A DNA stretch of 43,648 nucleotides from an uncultured Lachnospiraceae bacterium (GTDB taxonomy: Bacteria > Bacillota > Clostridia > Lachnospirales > Lachnospiraceae). The translations under genes were made by a program, and so were the position numbers. Below the pieces are notes generated by a model. The model was given only the letters and a program-made list of their open reading frames with translations. It searched no databases and was not told the DNA's origin. This document shows positions 8,418 to 18,287 of the stretch, piece after piece; within the stretch, counting starts at the first letter, position 1, and every line of letters begins with the position of its first letter. Where the stretch lies: contig CANSUS010000030.1 in assembly GCA_947650155.1 (NCBI GenBank), positions 1 to 43,648 of the forward strand, read 5' to 3'.

Positions 8418-9524
8418 TCACTCTCCCGTCTTCGTTCCATTTCCTCTGTCCATGAAATGACGGTTGTCCATTGTTTTGGCAATATCAATAATTTCTATAT
8501 CGTCAAATTCTCTGTTGCTTAAGTCCATCATCGTATTGTCCTTGAAGCAAAGTATCATAGGACGCAGAATATTCCTTTCATTTTCTGTAATGACAAGCGC
8601 CTTATCTCCGGTATTCAGTTCTACGCTTACTCCCGCAGATAAAATATTCAGGGAATCACTCAAAGCGTCCACCACCCTGCTGTCAAAAATATCTGAATGA
8701 TCCCTTAAGTATTTGATCGCTTTCACTCCCGACTCCGGCGCCTTTTCCGCCTTCATCGCCGTCATTGTGTCAAAGACTTCTGCAACAATCAGCACTCTTG
8801 TACCGATATATTTCTGCGTACTTTTTTCAAACTGCTTTCTGTCAAATTCTCCCTGTCTGAAGCTGTATAAAGCATTTTCCGCCTGCTCACAGATTCTTCT
8901 GATAACAGATCCATTACTATATACCTGTTTTATCATTTCAAAGCCTTCCACTACCTTAAAATGTACCAGTCCGGCTTCCGATTCCGACAGCTCCGACTTA
9001 TTGATAATGTGAGCTTCCAGTTCCAGTTTTCCCACATCATGGACAACCGCCGCCGTAACTGTTTCCAGCCGTTCTTCCACTTTCAGATTCATACGGTTCG
9101 TTATGATCGCACACAGAATCGCCGTATTTAAAATATGCTTAAAAATATAATCCTCTTTGCTTCTGGGACTTTGATAAAAAGTGATTTTGTTTTCCAGATG
9201 ACCATACTGCTTAATAATTCCTGAAACAATATTATCTGTTTTTTGCGCTTTTGTATTTTTTACAATGGATTCTAACTCCTCCTGAATCGAAAACACCGTC
9301 ATCGCCTGAAAACGCTCAGACTCAACTTCTTCCTGCGTCATAGGCGGTGCCGGCTCTGCCGATTCCAATACAAATATTCCGATTAATCCAAGGTTTTGAA
9401 TATTCATAATTTCCTGACTTGTCAATTTAGAATCACGTTGATAAAGGATTTCGCCCTGTTTATCATATATTGCGCTGGCTAACCTCATACCCGATTTCAA
9501 TTCTTCTGTCTTTACAAAATGCAT
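8418..9524 (-). CDS. HD-domain protein with degenerate HD-GYP features
   Basis: A 368-residue cytoplasmic protein. Residues 1-60 resemble the N-terminal domain often found before HD-GYP domains (LKSGMRLASAIYDKQG). The HD core follows, with His130 and the HD pair in VVHDVGK (162-166). HD-GYP enzymes hydrolyse cyclic di-GMP, but the signature HHE..DGxGYP is not present; the corresponding stretch reads ICEQAENALYSFRQGEFD. Phosphodiesterase activity is therefore doubtful and it may be a sensor or binding protein, or hydrolyse something else. It lies 52 bp after sigK, which may place it under the same control. The ribosome site before its ATG is weak. Confidence 0.8.
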   Translation of the reverse strand: MHFVKTEELKSGMRLASAIYDKQGEILYQRDSKLTSQEIMNIQNLGLIGIFVLESAEPAPPMTQEEVESERFQAMTVFSIQEELESIVKNTKAQKTDNIVSGIIKQYGHLENKITFYQSPRSKEDYIFKHILNTAILCAIITNRMNLKVEERLETVTAAVVHDVGKLELEAHIINKSELSESEAGLVHFKVVEGFEMIKQVYSNGSVIRRICEQAENALYSFRQGEFDRKQFEKSTQKYIGTRVLIVAEVFDTMTAMKAEKAPESGVKAIKYLRDHSDIFDSRVVDALSDSLNILSAGVSVELNTGDKALVITENERNILRPMILCFKDNTMMDLSNREFDDIEIIDIAKTMDNRHFMDRGNGTKTGE

Positions 9525-9576
9525 TTTCTTTGTTCTCTCTTTCTATCTTCCTGTCCCTGTGTCTTCTTTGTTTCTG

Positions 9577-10209
9577 TTAAGAAAACCCTGCCCGCAGCTT
9601 AAGCAGCGCACGTTTTTCTATTCTGGACACATAACTGCGGGAAATTCCAAGCTGCTGCCCAATTTCACGCTGTGTAATTTCTTTTCCGTTTAAGAGACCG
9701 TATCTTAACCTGATAATTTCCTTTTCCCGCTCGTCTAAAACCCGTTCTACGAGCTCCGACAGCTTTTTAATATTATCGTCTAACTCAATCCGGTCTATCA
9801 CTTCTTCCTGTTCCTGCTCGATCACATCTAAAAGATTGATCTCATTTCCTTCTTTATCCGTCCCTATCGGCTCATATAACGACACTTCCCTGGAAGTTTT
9901 CTTTTTACTCCTCAAAAGCATCAATAGTTCATTGTCAATACATCTTGCAGCGTAAGTCGCCAGACGGCTTCCTTTACTTGTATCAAATGAACCAACAGCC
10001 TTTATCAGCCCGATCGTGCCTATGGAAATCAGATCCTCCATGTCTTCATCCACATTCTGATATTTCTTGGCTATGTGGGCTACCAGTCTGAGATTCCGTT
10101 CTATAAGAATCTCTTTTGCTTCTGATACCTCCTCGCTGTTTCCCTCTTTAAGCACCCGTATATAACTTGCTTCCTCTTCAGAGGACAATGGTCTTTGAAA
10201 GGTTTTCAC
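9577..10209 (-). CDS. sigK: RNA polymerase sporulation sigma factor SigK
   Basis: A 210-residue sigma-70 family protein. [18 protein letters not shown] near the N-terminus, the region 2 block [12 protein letters not shown] and [14 protein letters not shown], the [16 protein letters not shown] linker and the region 4 helix-turn-helix ([21 protein letters not shown]) match SigK, the late mother-cell sigma of sporulation. SigE and SigG are the main alternatives. The reading frame is uninterrupted, so there is no skin-type element. The start is GTG with GGGGG 7 nt upstream. A clear promoter lies about 120 bp upstream. It directly follows hemW. Confidence 0.85.
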   Translation of the reverse strand: MKTFQRPLSSEEEASYIRVLKEGNSEEVSEAKEILIERNLRLVAHIAKKYQNVDEDMEDLISIGTIGLIKAVGSFDTSKGSRLATYAARCIDNELLMLLRSKKKTSREVSLYEPIGTDKEGNEINLLDVIEQEQEEVIDRIELDDNIKKLSELVERVLDEREKEIIRLRYGLLNGKEITQREIGQQLGISRSYVSRIEKRALLKLRAGFS

Positions 10210-10332
10210 GCTAAAGCCCCCAAAGTCAATTTGTTATATTCTATGTGCCAAAAGAAGTATAAGTGCCTTTCCTACTCTTCTCTATGGTTGTATTATTTTG
10301 TAACCTGTTATAAATATAAAAAATCTACACAT

Positions 10333-10361
10333 ATTATACAAAAACTTTCTTGAAATATCAA
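10333..10361 (-). promoter_or_regulatory. Consensus housekeeping-type promoter upstream of sigK
   Basis: On the minus strand TTGATA (10356-10361), a 17-nt spacer and a perfect TATAAT (10333-10338) form a near-ideal vegetative promoter. Transcription would begin near 10326 and give a leader of about 115 nt before the sigK GTG. It begins 5 bp beyond the hemW stop. A strong vegetative promoter is not the expected control for a late sporulation sigma factor. Confidence 0.75.
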
Positions 10362-10365
10362 CGTT

Positions 10366-11547
10366 TTATAGTAAAAATTCTGACATTACGTAATTACTCA
10401 CATCGATTCCTCTGTGCGTCAGACATATTCTGCCCTCTTTCCTTTTCAAAAGCCCCTGCTTTTCCATCTTTGTAATGGCTTCTCCATAAATCGCTTCGAT
10501 GGGAACTCCAAACTGTAACTGAAACTCCCGTTCGGATACTCCCTTTATCAGCCTGAGCCCTAAAAACATAAATTCTTCCATGCAGTCCTGCTGCACTAAT
10601 ACCATTCTGTCTTCCTTTTCAAATTTTCCGCATAAATATGTCTGTAAATCCTCTGTATTATGAAAACGCTCTCCATTTATAAAAGAGGCCGCTCCGATTC
10701 CAAGTCCCAAATAATTTTTCCTTGTCCAATATACCATATTATGGAAACATTCATACCCCGGTTTTGCGTAATTTGAAATTTCATATCTATGGTATCCCCG
10801 CCTTGCAAGCAGCTGTTCTGTCATTTCATACATTTTCCTTTCTTCCTCTTCTGAAGGAAGATGCAAATGCACATTTTTCTCTCCGCGGGCATATTTCATT
10901 TCCCTGCCGTCCCTTCTCAAAGCATCTTCGTCCCCGTACCAGTCAAAGAAAGGTGTTCCCTCTTCAATCATCAGGCTGTACGCTGAAATATGTTCCGGCG
11001 AAAGCGCCAGTACTTTTTTTAAGGTATCCTGATAACTCGAAACACGCTGTCCCGGCAATGCTGACATGACATCCACATTGATATTGGAAAATCCGGCTTC
11101 TCTTGCTGCATTAAATGTAGCCGAAAAGTCTTCAAAATCATGAATCCTTCCCAGAATTTTAAGTTCCCCGGCATCCGCCGACTGCAGCCCAATACTCAGC
11201 CTGTTTATTCCTGCTTGATAATAAGCTTTCAATTTTTCGTTATCTGCTGTTTTGGGATTCACTTCTGATGTAATTTCAACCCCATTCTTTATATTGTATT
11301 CTTCATATAAAGATGTCAGAATCCGCCCCGTGTCCTCTGCTGTCAGAACAGACGGTGTTCCTCCGCCCAAAAACACAGAAACCACTTCATACCCGGAATA
11401 CTCTTTTGACGCCTCTTCCATTTCCATAAGCAGCATGTCCACATAGCGCTTTTTTGTGTTTTCATCCGCAGGCGCCGACAAAAAATCGCAGTAATTACAT
11501 TTTTTCACACAAAACGGGATATGAATATAAATGCTGAGTTCTTTCAT
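10366..11547 (-). CDS. hemW: Radical SAM heme chaperone HemW
   Basis: HemW carries heme to membrane proteins and is often misnamed coproporphyrinogen III oxidase. The radical SAM cluster motif CVKKCNYCDF lies at about residues 14-23, followed by GGGTPS, EVNP and a HemN C-terminal domain. The CxxxCxxC spacing followed by F fits HemW rather than HemN. The start is the ATG at 11545-11547; a longer in-frame version begins within the lepA end region and is not needed. It lies 26 bp after lepA. The lepA-hemW pair is conserved across Firmicutes. Confidence 0.9.
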   Translation of the reverse strand: MKELSIYIHIPFCVKKCNYCDFLSAPADENTKKRYVDMLLMEMEEASKEYSGYEVVSVFLGGGTPSVLTAEDTGRILTSLYEEYNIKNGVEITSEVNPKTADNEKLKAYYQAGINRLSIGLQSADAGELKILGRIHDFEDFSATFNAAREAGFSNINVDVMSALPGQRVSSYQDTLKKVLALSPEHISAYSLMIEEGTPFFDWYGDEDALRRDGREMKYARGEKNVHLHLPSEEEERKMYEMTEQLLARRGYHRYEISNYAKPGYECFHNMVYWTRKNYLGLGIGAASFINGERFHNTEDLQTYLCGKFEKEDRMVLVQQDCMEEFMFLGLRLIKGVSEREFQLQFGVPIEAIYGEAITKMEKQGLLKRKEGRICLTHRGIDVSNYVMSEFLL

Positions 11548-11573
11548 GACTGCCCCATCTTCCTTGATTTTCC

Positions 11574-13394
11574 TCACGCTTTGCCATCATCCAGCTTCAA
11601 TACGCTCATAAAAGCTTTTTGCGGGATTTCTACATTCCCGACCTGCCTCATTCGCTTCTTCCCTTCTTTTTGTTTTTCAAGAAGTTTTTTCTTACGCGTG
11701 ATATCGCCGCCGTAGCATTTTGCCAGCACGTCTTTCCGCATTGCTTTTACAGTCTCTCTTGCAATGATTTTTCCTCCGACCGCTGCCTGAATCGGGATTT
11801 CAAACAAATGTCTTGGAATTTCATCTTTTAATTTTTCACACATTTTTCTTCCGCGCTCATAGGCATTATCTGCATGTACGATAAAAGAAAGAGCATCTAC
11901 TTCCTCTCTGTTAATCAAAATATCCAATTTTACAAGATTCGCCTGCTCATATCCTTTCAGTTCATAGTCAAAAGAGGCATATCCTCTGGAACGGGACTTC
12001 AGCGCGTCAAAAAAATCATAAATAATCTCATTCAAAGGCAGGTCATATTTTAATAATGCTCTCGTTCCTTCGATATATTCCATTCCAAGATATTTTCCCC
12101 GTCTCTCCTGGCACAATTCCATAATAGATCCGATAAACTCTGTTGTTACCATAATTTCTGCACTGACAATCGGCTCTTCCATATAATCGATTTCAGAAGG
12201 ATCCGGCAGATTGGAAGGATTCGTAAGTTCTATCATTTCACCGTTTGTCTTATATACTTTGTATATGACTCCCGGCGCTGTCGTTACCAGATCAAGATTA
12301 TATTCTCTTTCCAGCCTTTCCTGAATAATCTCTAAATGCAGAAGTCCCAGAAAACCGCATCTGAAACCGAATCCAAGCGCAATGGAAGTCTCCGGTTCAT
12401 AATTTAAGGATGCATCGTTTAATTGCAGTTTTTCCAAGGCATCCCGCAGATCCGGATATTTTGCGCCATCTGCCGGATAAAGACCGCAGTATACCATAGA
12501 ATTTACTTTCTTGTATCCGGGAAGCGGCGCCTCACAAGGACGTGCAGCGTCTGTAACCGTATCGCCCACCGCCGTATCTTTTACATTTTTTATGGATGCG
12601 GTAATATATCCTACCATGCCCGCCGAAAGTTCTTCACAGGGTATAAACTGTCCAGCGCCAAAGTATCCAACCTCAACCACTTCTTCGCTTGCCCCCGTTG
12701 CCATCATTTTAATCTTTGTTCCCTTTCTTACCGTTCCCTCCACAATGCGGCAGAAAATAATTACCCCTTTATAGGAATCGTACAGAGAATCAAAAATCAG
12801 CGCCTGAAGCGGACTGTCAGGGTCACCTGAAGGCGCCGGAATCTTACTGATGATCTGTTCTAATACTTCTTCGATGCCAACCCCGTTCTTTGCGGAAATC
12901 AAAGGCGCGTCATGTGCTTCGATTCCAATCACGTCTTCAATCTCCTCCATGACTCTTTCCGGTTCTGCACTTGGCAGATCGATCTTATTAATAACAGGAA
13001 ATACGTCCAGATTATGATCCAGCGCAAGATACACATTTGCCAGAGTCTGCGCCTCAATCCCCTGTGCCGCATCTACTACCAGAATTGCTCCATCACATGC
13101 TGCAAGACTTCTGCTTACCTCATAGTTAAAATCCACGTGTCCCGGTGTATCGATCAGATTGAATATATATTCTTCTCCGTCTTTTGCCTTATAAACGGTC
13201 CGTACCGTCTGTGCCTTTATCGTAATTCCCCGTTCTCTCTCCAGATCCATATTATCAAGCACCTGTGCCTGCATTTCCCTGCTGGTAAGCAGTCCCGTTT
13301 TTTCTATAATTCTGTCTGCAAGCGTGGACTTACCGTGGTCAATATGTGCCACAATGCAGAAATTTCTGATTTTACTTTGGTCTGTTTTCGACAT
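11574..13394 (-). CDS. lepA: Elongation factor 4 (LepA) GTPase
   Basis: A ribosome-associated GTPase that back-translocates or helps elongating or assembling ribosomes. The 606-residue protein has the G1 motif [32 protein letters not shown]-like domains II-V without domain IV, and the basic LepA-specific C-terminus ([19 protein letters not shown]). The start is the ATG at 13392-13394 with GGAGG 5 nt upstream; an in-frame start 12 nt earlier overlaps the ribosome site. It sits between spoIIP and hemW as in Bacillus. Confidence 0.97.
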   Translation of the reverse strand: MSKTDQSKIRNFCIVAHIDHGKSTLADRIIEKTGLLTSREMQAQVLDNMDLERERGITIKAQTVRTVYKAKDGEEYIFNLIDTPGHVDFNYEVSRSLAACDGAILVVDAAQGIEAQTLANVYLALDHNLDVFPVINKIDLPSAEPERVMEEIEDVIGIEAHDAPLISAKNGVGIEEVLEQIISKIPAPSGDPDSPLQALIFDSLYDSYKGVIIFCRIVEGTVRKGTKIKMMATGASEEVVEVGYFGAGQFIPCEELSAGMVGYITASIKNVKDTAVGDTVTDAARPCEAPLPGYKKVNSMVYCGLYPADGAKYPDLRDALEKLQLNDASLNYEPETSIALGFGFRCGFLGLLHLEIIQERLEREYNLDLVTTAPGVIYKVYKTNGEMIELTNPSNLPDPSEIDYMEEPIVSAEIMVTTEFIGSIMELCQERRGKYLGMEYIEGTRALLKYDLPLNEIIYDFFDALKSRSRGYASFDYELKGYEQANLVKLDILINREEVDALSFIVHADNAYERGRKMCEKLKDEIPRHLFEIPIQAAVGGKIIARETVKAMRKDVLAKCYGGDITRKKKLLEKQKEGKKRMRQVGNVEIPQKAFMSVLKLDDGKA

Positions 13395-13433
13395 GACTTC
13401 CTCCAATGCTTCTCTTTAAAATGCCATACGAAG

Positions 13434-14747
13434 CTAGTATACCATACCCGACAACACCATATCAAGTGCCTGTGCAATCGGATCACAGGCATTCATGATC
13501 TCCTCCACCGTGTTATTCTGTGCCCCCAGTTCTATCAAAAGCGATCTTTCTTTTAAATGCATATTGTATCTGTACCCTTTTAAGTAAATTCTTCTTGTAA
13601 GCCCCGGAAAATATTCGTTGCAGGCCGCCTGCATCTGAAAGGAAAATGCCAGATTTCCTTCCAGATTCTCATTCGCCAGATATTCGATCTTTCCGGTCTG
13701 TCTTGTATAACTTAATCCGTTAAAGAACATAAATCTTGCAGTCGGGCGTCCCTGAAAGTCAGTTACCAGTTTTGTTCCTTCCGCCACTTCATCCCTATGA
13801 AGATCTATGACTACCTGAATTTCAGGATTTTCTGCAAGAACCTTTTCTATTTCAGGCAGCGCTCTGGAATAAGCGTCATCCCGGTATTCCACATCATATT
13901 CCCCCGTATGGTGCAGTACCCGGTATCCATACTCTTCTGTCAGGATCTGCGCCAGCCTGTCTCCCGCCCCCATAATTGTCGTACTGCTGTCCCCCGGAAC
14001 AGAATCTGCAAAGGCCTCCTGGGAATGCGTATGATAGATCAGGATCTGATACCCTTCTCCCTCTTTGTCTATTGTCAGATCCCGATGCAGCAGTTTATCC
14101 AAATCAATCAAATCCGCATTCGCTTTTGTTGTACTGTCCACCGCATAAAACTCCTTCAGGATGCTGTCCGCAGAAGTATAAAGACTCCAGTCATACTGCA
14201 TCTGTTTTTCCATGACATGACTGAATCCGTCCTCCGGCAGCGAATCTGTCTGAAACGTTTCTTCTGCCTGCGCCTCCTTTTGTGCCTGCGCTTCTTCCTT
14301 GATTCTCGCCGCTGCAGCATTCTCCGCTTCCATCCCCGCTAGTATGTCATCCGTCTCTTCATCTTCTATTATTTTAGGATTGCTGTCTTGTACGGTCTTT
14401 GTCTGCTCTTCCAGCAAAAGATCATAAAAATAGCCGTCCTCTGTAATTTCCTCGAGATTTCCATGCGACATGGCATATGTAGCGTAGGGCATCTGCATAA
14501 GAAGCCCCTCTTCTAACCAGCTTCTTTGTCCTGCCGGTCTTTCTCCTGTCTGAAAAGAGGCAAGCGGAAAAATAGTTTTCAACACCGCCTTCTGCACCAT
14601 TCCCTGTAATCCCGAGACAAGTGAAAAAGAAGCGCTGTCCTTTTTTCCGCTTCCCAAAAGCATGTTCCATATCAAAATGACAATAAGAAAGCCGATCATC
14701 CCTATTCTTATTATTCTTTTCCATTTATATACAACTGTACCTCTCAT
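13434..14747 (-). CDS. spoIIP: Stage II sporulation protein P
   Basis: SpoIIP is a membrane-anchored amidase/endopeptidase that works with SpoIID and SpoIIM to thin septal peptidoglycan during engulfment. The 437-residue protein has one N-terminal membrane segment (about residues 14-31), an acidic, Ala/Glu-rich linker (about 115-160), and the SpoIIP domain beginning near ILIYHTHSQEAF with VIDLHRDEV and LLIELGAQNNT further on. The His residues of HTHSQE and DLHRD and the Glu of LIELG are the expected zinc ligands and catalytic set. There is no strong ribosome site before the ATG. It lies 30 bp after gpr, the arrangement known from Bacillus. Confidence 0.95.
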   Translation of the reverse strand: MRGTVVYKWKRIIRIGMIGFLIVILIWNMLLGSGKKDSASFSLVSGLQGMVQKAVLKTIFPLASFQTGERPAGQRSWLEEGLLMQMPYATYAMSHGNLEEITEDGYFYDLLLEEQTKTVQDSNPKIIEDEETDDILAGMEAENAAAARIKEEAQAQKEAQAEETFQTDSLPEDGFSHVMEKQMQYDWSLYTSADSILKEFYAVDSTTKANADLIDLDKLLHRDLTIDKEGEGYQILIYHTHSQEAFADSVPGDSSTTIMGAGDRLAQILTEEYGYRVLHHTGEYDVEYRDDAYSRALPEIEKVLAENPEIQVVIDLHRDEVAEGTKLVTDFQGRPTARFMFFNGLSYTRQTGKIEYLANENLEGNLAFSFQMQAACNEYFPGLTRRIYLKGYRYNMHLKERSLLIELGAQNNTVEEIMNACDPIAQALDMVLSGMVY

Positions 14748-14777
14748 ACAGACAAGTATATGAAATATTTGGCTTCT

Positions 14778-15683
14778 TTAGACCTTGTCCTCTTCAAATT
14801 CTCCATCCAAAGCTATATTGATCGCTTCTGAAATCATATAACTTAAACGTTTTATTGTTGCATCTATATCTTTGCTTGTCACATACATATTATTCAGTTC
14901 TGCAAATATTTTAGGTTCCTCGCCAGTGTAAGGTGTTTTTTCCAACGCGTCGCTTACGATTGTCGCCGCATCTACCACAGTGGGAACGCCAATTGCAATG
15001 ACCGGGATTCCCAAACTTTCTTTCGTAAGTGCATTTCTGTGGTTCCCCACACCGGAACCCGGATGTATTCCCGTATTAGTGATCTGTACTGTACGATTTA
15101 ACCGTTTCGTACTCCTTGCCGCAAGTGCGTCTATTACAATCACAATATCCGGCTTTGTCTGCTCTACCACACCTTTTACGATCTCCGCCGTTTCCATGCC
15201 TGTAGCCGCCATTACGCCGGGAACGATACTGCTTACTAAATTCATTTTTGTCCGGTTATAGGCAGCTTTCCCATACTCCAGTATCACATGTCTTGTGATA
15301 AAAAGATTGTCTACCACACCAGGTCCCAACGCATCCGCAGTCACTTCCCGATTGCCAAGCCCGACTACTAACACAGACTGCTCTTCATCACTGCCTGGAA
15401 TAATGCTTTTTAAATGCTTCGCCAAAATTTCTGAAATTTCCCGGTGATAATCTTCATCGGCCTCCAGCATGTCAGGCGCTTCCAGAGTGATATATACTCC
15501 CATCGGTTTCCCCAGATCTCTTGCTGCATTCTTGGTATGAATGGTCACCTTCGTTACTTTCACTTCCGATTTTGCGGCATAGCTTTCTTCAATTTCCACG
15601 CCCCGCATCTGTCTGTTTATTTCTCCCACACTTTCCCTTGCTTCAAGTGCCAGATCCGTCCGTATTTTATAACCATTTGTCAT
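14778..15683 (-). CDS. gpr: Germination protease (GPR)
   Basis: GPR degrades small acid-soluble spore proteins when spores germinate. It is made as a zymogen. The 301-residue protein has the family's VVGLGNREVTADALGP, DALAARS and GIHPGSGVGN motifs. The N-terminal RTDLALEARE (residues 8-17) resembles the autoprocessing site, which itself mimics the cleavage site in the spore proteins. It is divergent from rpsT across about 200 bp. I could not identify a convincing SigG-type promoter by eye. Confidence 0.96.
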   Translation of the reverse strand: MTNGYKIRTDLALEARESVGEINRQMRGVEIEESYAAKSEVKVTKVTIHTKNAARDLGKPMGVYITLEAPDMLEADEDYHREISEILAKHLKSIIPGSDEEQSVLVVGLGNREVTADALGPGVVDNLFITRHVILEYGKAAYNRTKMNLVSSIVPGVMAATGMETAEIVKGVVEQTKPDIVIVIDALAARSTKRLNRTVQITNTGIHPGSGVGNHRNALTKESLGIPVIAIGVPTVVDAATIVSDALEKTPYTGEEPKIFAELNNMYVTSKDIDATIKRLSYMISEAINIALDGEFEEDKV

Positions 15684-15758
15684 ATCATTTTCATTCCCTT
15701 TTCTGAGTATAGTATTTCTTTCGGTAACTATTTTTTACAAAAAAGTAGGAATTATGTA

Positions 15759-15787
15759 TTGACAACCTGAAAGACATCTTCTACAAT
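15759..15787 (+). promoter_or_regulatory. rpsT promoter
   Basis: TTGACA (15759-15764) and TACAAT (15782-15787) are separated by exactly 17 nt. Transcription should start near 15794, giving a leader of about 92 nt. The leader has a short TCCG/CGGA hairpin but no ribosomal-protein leader structure that I recognise. Confidence 0.85.
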
Positions 15788-15885
15788 AACATTTGTATGT
15801 TTACATTGAAACGTCCGTGTCCGGATTTAATGAAACATTTTAACAGTAAATATTAGAAATTACCATAAATAGGAGGTGTAAAGTC

Positions 15886-16149
15886 TTGGCTAACATCAAA
15901 TCTGCAAAAAAAAGAATCTTAGTGAATCAGACAAAGGCTGATAGAAATAAAGCGATTAAGTCTGGTGTCAAAACAGCTGTAAAGAAAGTTACTGCCGCTG
16001 TAGAATCCGGTGATAAGACTGCTGCCGGTGAAGCTTTATTGGCTGCTACTTCTGCAATTGACAAAGCTGCTACAAAAGGGGTATATCATAAAAATACCGC
16101 TTCCAGAAAGATTTCCCGTCTTTCCAAAACAGTAAACCAGATGGCATAA
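15886..16149 (+). CDS. rpsT: 30S ribosomal protein S20
   Basis: An 87-residue, very basic primary 16S rRNA-binding protein. ANIKSAKKRI at the N-terminus and HKNTASRKISRLSK near the C-terminus are diagnostic of bS20. The start is a TTG with AGGAGGT about 9 nt upstream. A non-ATG start is also used by E. coli rpsT, where it keeps expression low and allows feedback control. It is one of two plus-strand genes in the window. Confidence 0.97.
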   Translation: MANIKSAKKRILVNQTKADRNKAIKSGVKTAVKKVTAAVESGDKTAAGEALLAATSAIDKAATKGVYHKNTASRKISRLSKTVNQMA

Positions 16150-16206
16150 TAAATTATTAACATAATATATTATTAATATAATTAATTATTTGATAATAAC
16201 ACAACA

Positions 16207-16243
16207 AAAACACCTGCTACCGTCATGGCAGGTGTTTTTTATT
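16207..16243. terminator. Bidirectional terminator between rpsT and the TPM gene
   Basis: AACACCTGC (16209-16217) pairs with GCAGGTGTT (16228-16236) around a 10-nt loop, followed by TTTTTT on plus. On minus the same stem is followed by TTTTTGTTG-type sequence, so it can end both rpsT and the convergent TPM-domain gene, which stops at 16265. Confidence 0.92.
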
Positions 16244-16264
16244 GTGCGTCCGACGGCGCACATT

Positions 16265-17143
16265 TTATCTGCTGTGTCCGCCGCCGCCATGAGAATGCCC
16301 TCCGCTGGATGTATGGTGCCCTCCACCGCCGCCGGAATGTCCCCCGCCGGAACTGCTGCTTGTTTCAATCGTCCGGCTTGTCACACTTTTTCTAAGGAAA
16401 ATGTCTTCTTTTCTTCTGATGTCCGGTTTACCGCCATTGACATAGCTTCTTGTATTTGTCGTTTTCCTTCCCTTTGCCGATGTCAGATTCACTGCTGCAA
16501 AAATAATTGTTACGATAAAAGCCGCAAAGGGTGCCATATACCACGGAATTTCCAGACTATCATTCCCTGTCATATCCCGGTAAAAACGGTCTATAAACTC
16601 ACTATACGCACGATAAGGATCGGAATCCACATATTCATAGAACAGATCTAAAATAGAATCAATCATTCCCACGCTGTACCTGTCTTCCACTTTTCCCGTC
16701 GTACAGAGCCATGTATACACCTTTCCGTCATCTTCTCTGTATAAATTATCAAGAAGCAGTATGCCGTCTCCTATAGGCTTATTATATCCAAACTTATTTT
16801 CATCATAAAAGTTGTCTGCATATATCATTGTAAACTCACTGTAATCCGCATAGGGGTCATAACTTCTTGCATATTCTTCCAGCGACTCGTTTAAAGTCAC
16901 AATCACAATATCCGCGCCCGTCTGCTCTTCCCGTTCTGCAATCTGTTCCCTTAATCTGTTTTCTTCTTCCTCTGTCAGCGCTTCTCCAAAGTCAAAAACT
17001 CTTTCCGTTGTTGTACATTCCGTATTTGTTCTCTCTGTTGTTTCATCCAGCGCACGGTTTCCCACAAAGACTACAAGCCAGACAAGCGCTGCTATTCCCA
17101 ATGCCAAAAACCAAAACCTAAAATATCGTAAGTATTCCTTCAC
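16265..17143 (-). CDS. TPM-domain membrane protein with Gly/Ser/His-rich tail
   Basis: A 292-residue protein with an N-terminal membrane segment (about residues 11-28), an extracytoplasmic TPM domain (TLP18.3/Psb32/MOLO-1 family; VFDFGEALTEEEENRLREQI and TGADIVIVTL), a second membrane segment (about residues 201-217) and a low-complexity tail made almost entirely of Gly, Ser and His. Such tails are typical of this family. The cellular role is unknown; plant relatives act in photosystem repair and animal ones at receptors. The start is GTG with GGGAGG 6 nt upstream. It follows the zinc-ribbon gene by 35 bp. Confidence 0.8.
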   Translation of the reverse strand: MKEYLRYFRFWFLALGIAALVWLVVFVGNRALDETTERTNTECTTTERVFDFGEALTEEEENRLREQIAEREEQTGADIVIVTLNESLEEYARSYDPYADYSEFTMIYADNFYDENKFGYNKPIGDGILLLDNLYREDDGKVYTWLCTTGKVEDRYSVGMIDSILDLFYEYVDSDPYRAYSEFIDRFYRDMTGNDSLEIPWYMAPFAAFIVTIIFAAVNLTSAKGRKTTNTRSYVNGGKPDIRRKEDIFLRKSVTSRTIETSSSSGGGHSGGGGGHHTSSGGHSHGGGGHSR

Positions 17144-17178
17144 ATTCGTCCTCCCTCTCTGCTTTTTCCAAATGCAGT

Positions 17179-18159
17179 CTAAAGCTTACAGATCATAAAC
17201 AAAAAATTCACAATCAGAAAAGTGATTGCAAAAACTGTTGCACTATATCCCGCCAGTTTTTGCATGGACATCGGCGTTTTCCCAATAACCTTTCCGGTCT
17301 GTCCATTCACATAAAAAGGAAATTTCTGATCTCTGTAACTGTATGTATATACCCATACCGGTAAAAGAGCATAAAAGAATCCCAGTCTGTCCATATTTAA
17401 CTGTTTATGCTGTGCTCTTAGTGTACTGTAGCCGCTCAGGCTTTCCTGTAATAAGGCCTCCGCATCAGACTGTGCTTTTCTCTTTGCCCTCGGTTCCAGT
17501 TTTTCAGCATCCTCATTAAAAAATTCGCTTAAAAAACCTGATATATATTTATCCTGAAATCCTTCCAGATCTTTATACTCATAAGGCTCCATCAAATCCA
17601 TAATACCATCATCCATTGCTATCGAAGCATCTACCGGTATTTTGTCAAAATCAATGTTAAGTTCCCTTATTACCCTGTAATAACTTGTCTCTGTATATTC
17701 CTTATCTCCGCTTCTCCAGGAACGTACTTTCGTACCTTCTCCGGCATAATGATACTGGGCTATATAATCATAAAGCCAGAAAGGAACATAAGCGCCCTCC
17801 ATTTTATCAAGTGTTGCTTCCGAAAGAAAACTCGCCGGCGTAAAAGCCCGTTTCTTGAACTCTCTTTTCAAGATTTCTTTTGCTCCTTCTTTTCCTATCT
17901 TAAAAGGTAAAATCAGGTTCGGTTCATATTCTCCCTGCACCTTTTTATCAAAAACAATGTAATTGCCGCAATGCTCACACCTTGCAGAAGAACTGAAAGT
18001 CCCTGCATGAAGCGGCGCACCGCAGTTTGCGCATGTTTCTTCCGATGTTCCCTCCATTTTTTGCTGACTCTCTATTCCCTCGCAATGAGGACAGTACATG
18101 CTTTTCTTTTCCGGGCTGTAAACTACATTTCCACCACAATTTCGACACTTAAAAATCAT
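17179..18159 (-). CDS. Zinc-ribbon membrane protein (TFIIB-type zinc ribbon)
   Basis: A 326-residue protein that starts with two zinc ribbons (CRNCGG with CPHCEG, then CANCGA with CEHCGN, residues 5-64). A large soluble domain follows, containing PFKIGKEGAKE and YVPFWLYDY, then a single C-terminal membrane segment. This architecture is common in Clostridia next to TPM-domain or LemA-like genes, but no biochemical role is established. The start is ATG 18157-18159 with GGAG 5 nt upstream; an upstream in-frame extension of 64 codons has no ribosome site and is rejected. The 128 bp to its right contain its likely promoter and a short GTCCG/CGGAC hairpin. Confidence 0.78.
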   Translation of the reverse strand: MIFKCRNCGGNVVYSPEKKSMYCPHCEGIESQQKMEGTSEETCANCGAPLHAGTFSSSARCEHCGNYIVFDKKVQGEYEPNLILPFKIGKEGAKEILKREFKKRAFTPASFLSEATLDKMEGAYVPFWLYDYIAQYHYAGEGTKVRSWRSGDKEYTETSYYRVIRELNIDFDKIPVDASIAMDDGIMDLMEPYEYKDLEGFQDKYISGFLSEFFNEDAEKLEPRAKRKAQSDAEALLQESLSGYSTLRAQHKQLNMDRLGFFYALLPVWVYTYSYRDQKFPFYVNGQTGKVIGKTPMSMQKLAGYSATVFAITFLIVNFLFMICKL

Positions 18160-18287
18160 TTTTTCTCCATTTCTGCGCTGTTTTTTTACAGATACATGCT
18201 TGCTGCTCCTACCTGCACATAGTAACGTATACAAGTTCTGTCCGTTCAAAACGCCCGGACTGTCACTAATAATAAATATATATGCAA

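Noticed and set aside
9577-10209. skin-type interruption of sigK
   Set aside because: The reading frame is continuous from region 2 to region 4.
13797-14342. Long plus-strand frame opposite spoIIP
   Set aside because: Antisense shadow of a well-supported gene with no ribosome site or domain; the same holds for other long plus frames, such as 12912-13556 and 24654-25151.
15788-15885. Ribosomal protein autoregulatory leader for rpsT
   Set aside because: Leader is about 92 nt with only a 4-bp hairpin; no known leader motif can be recognised.
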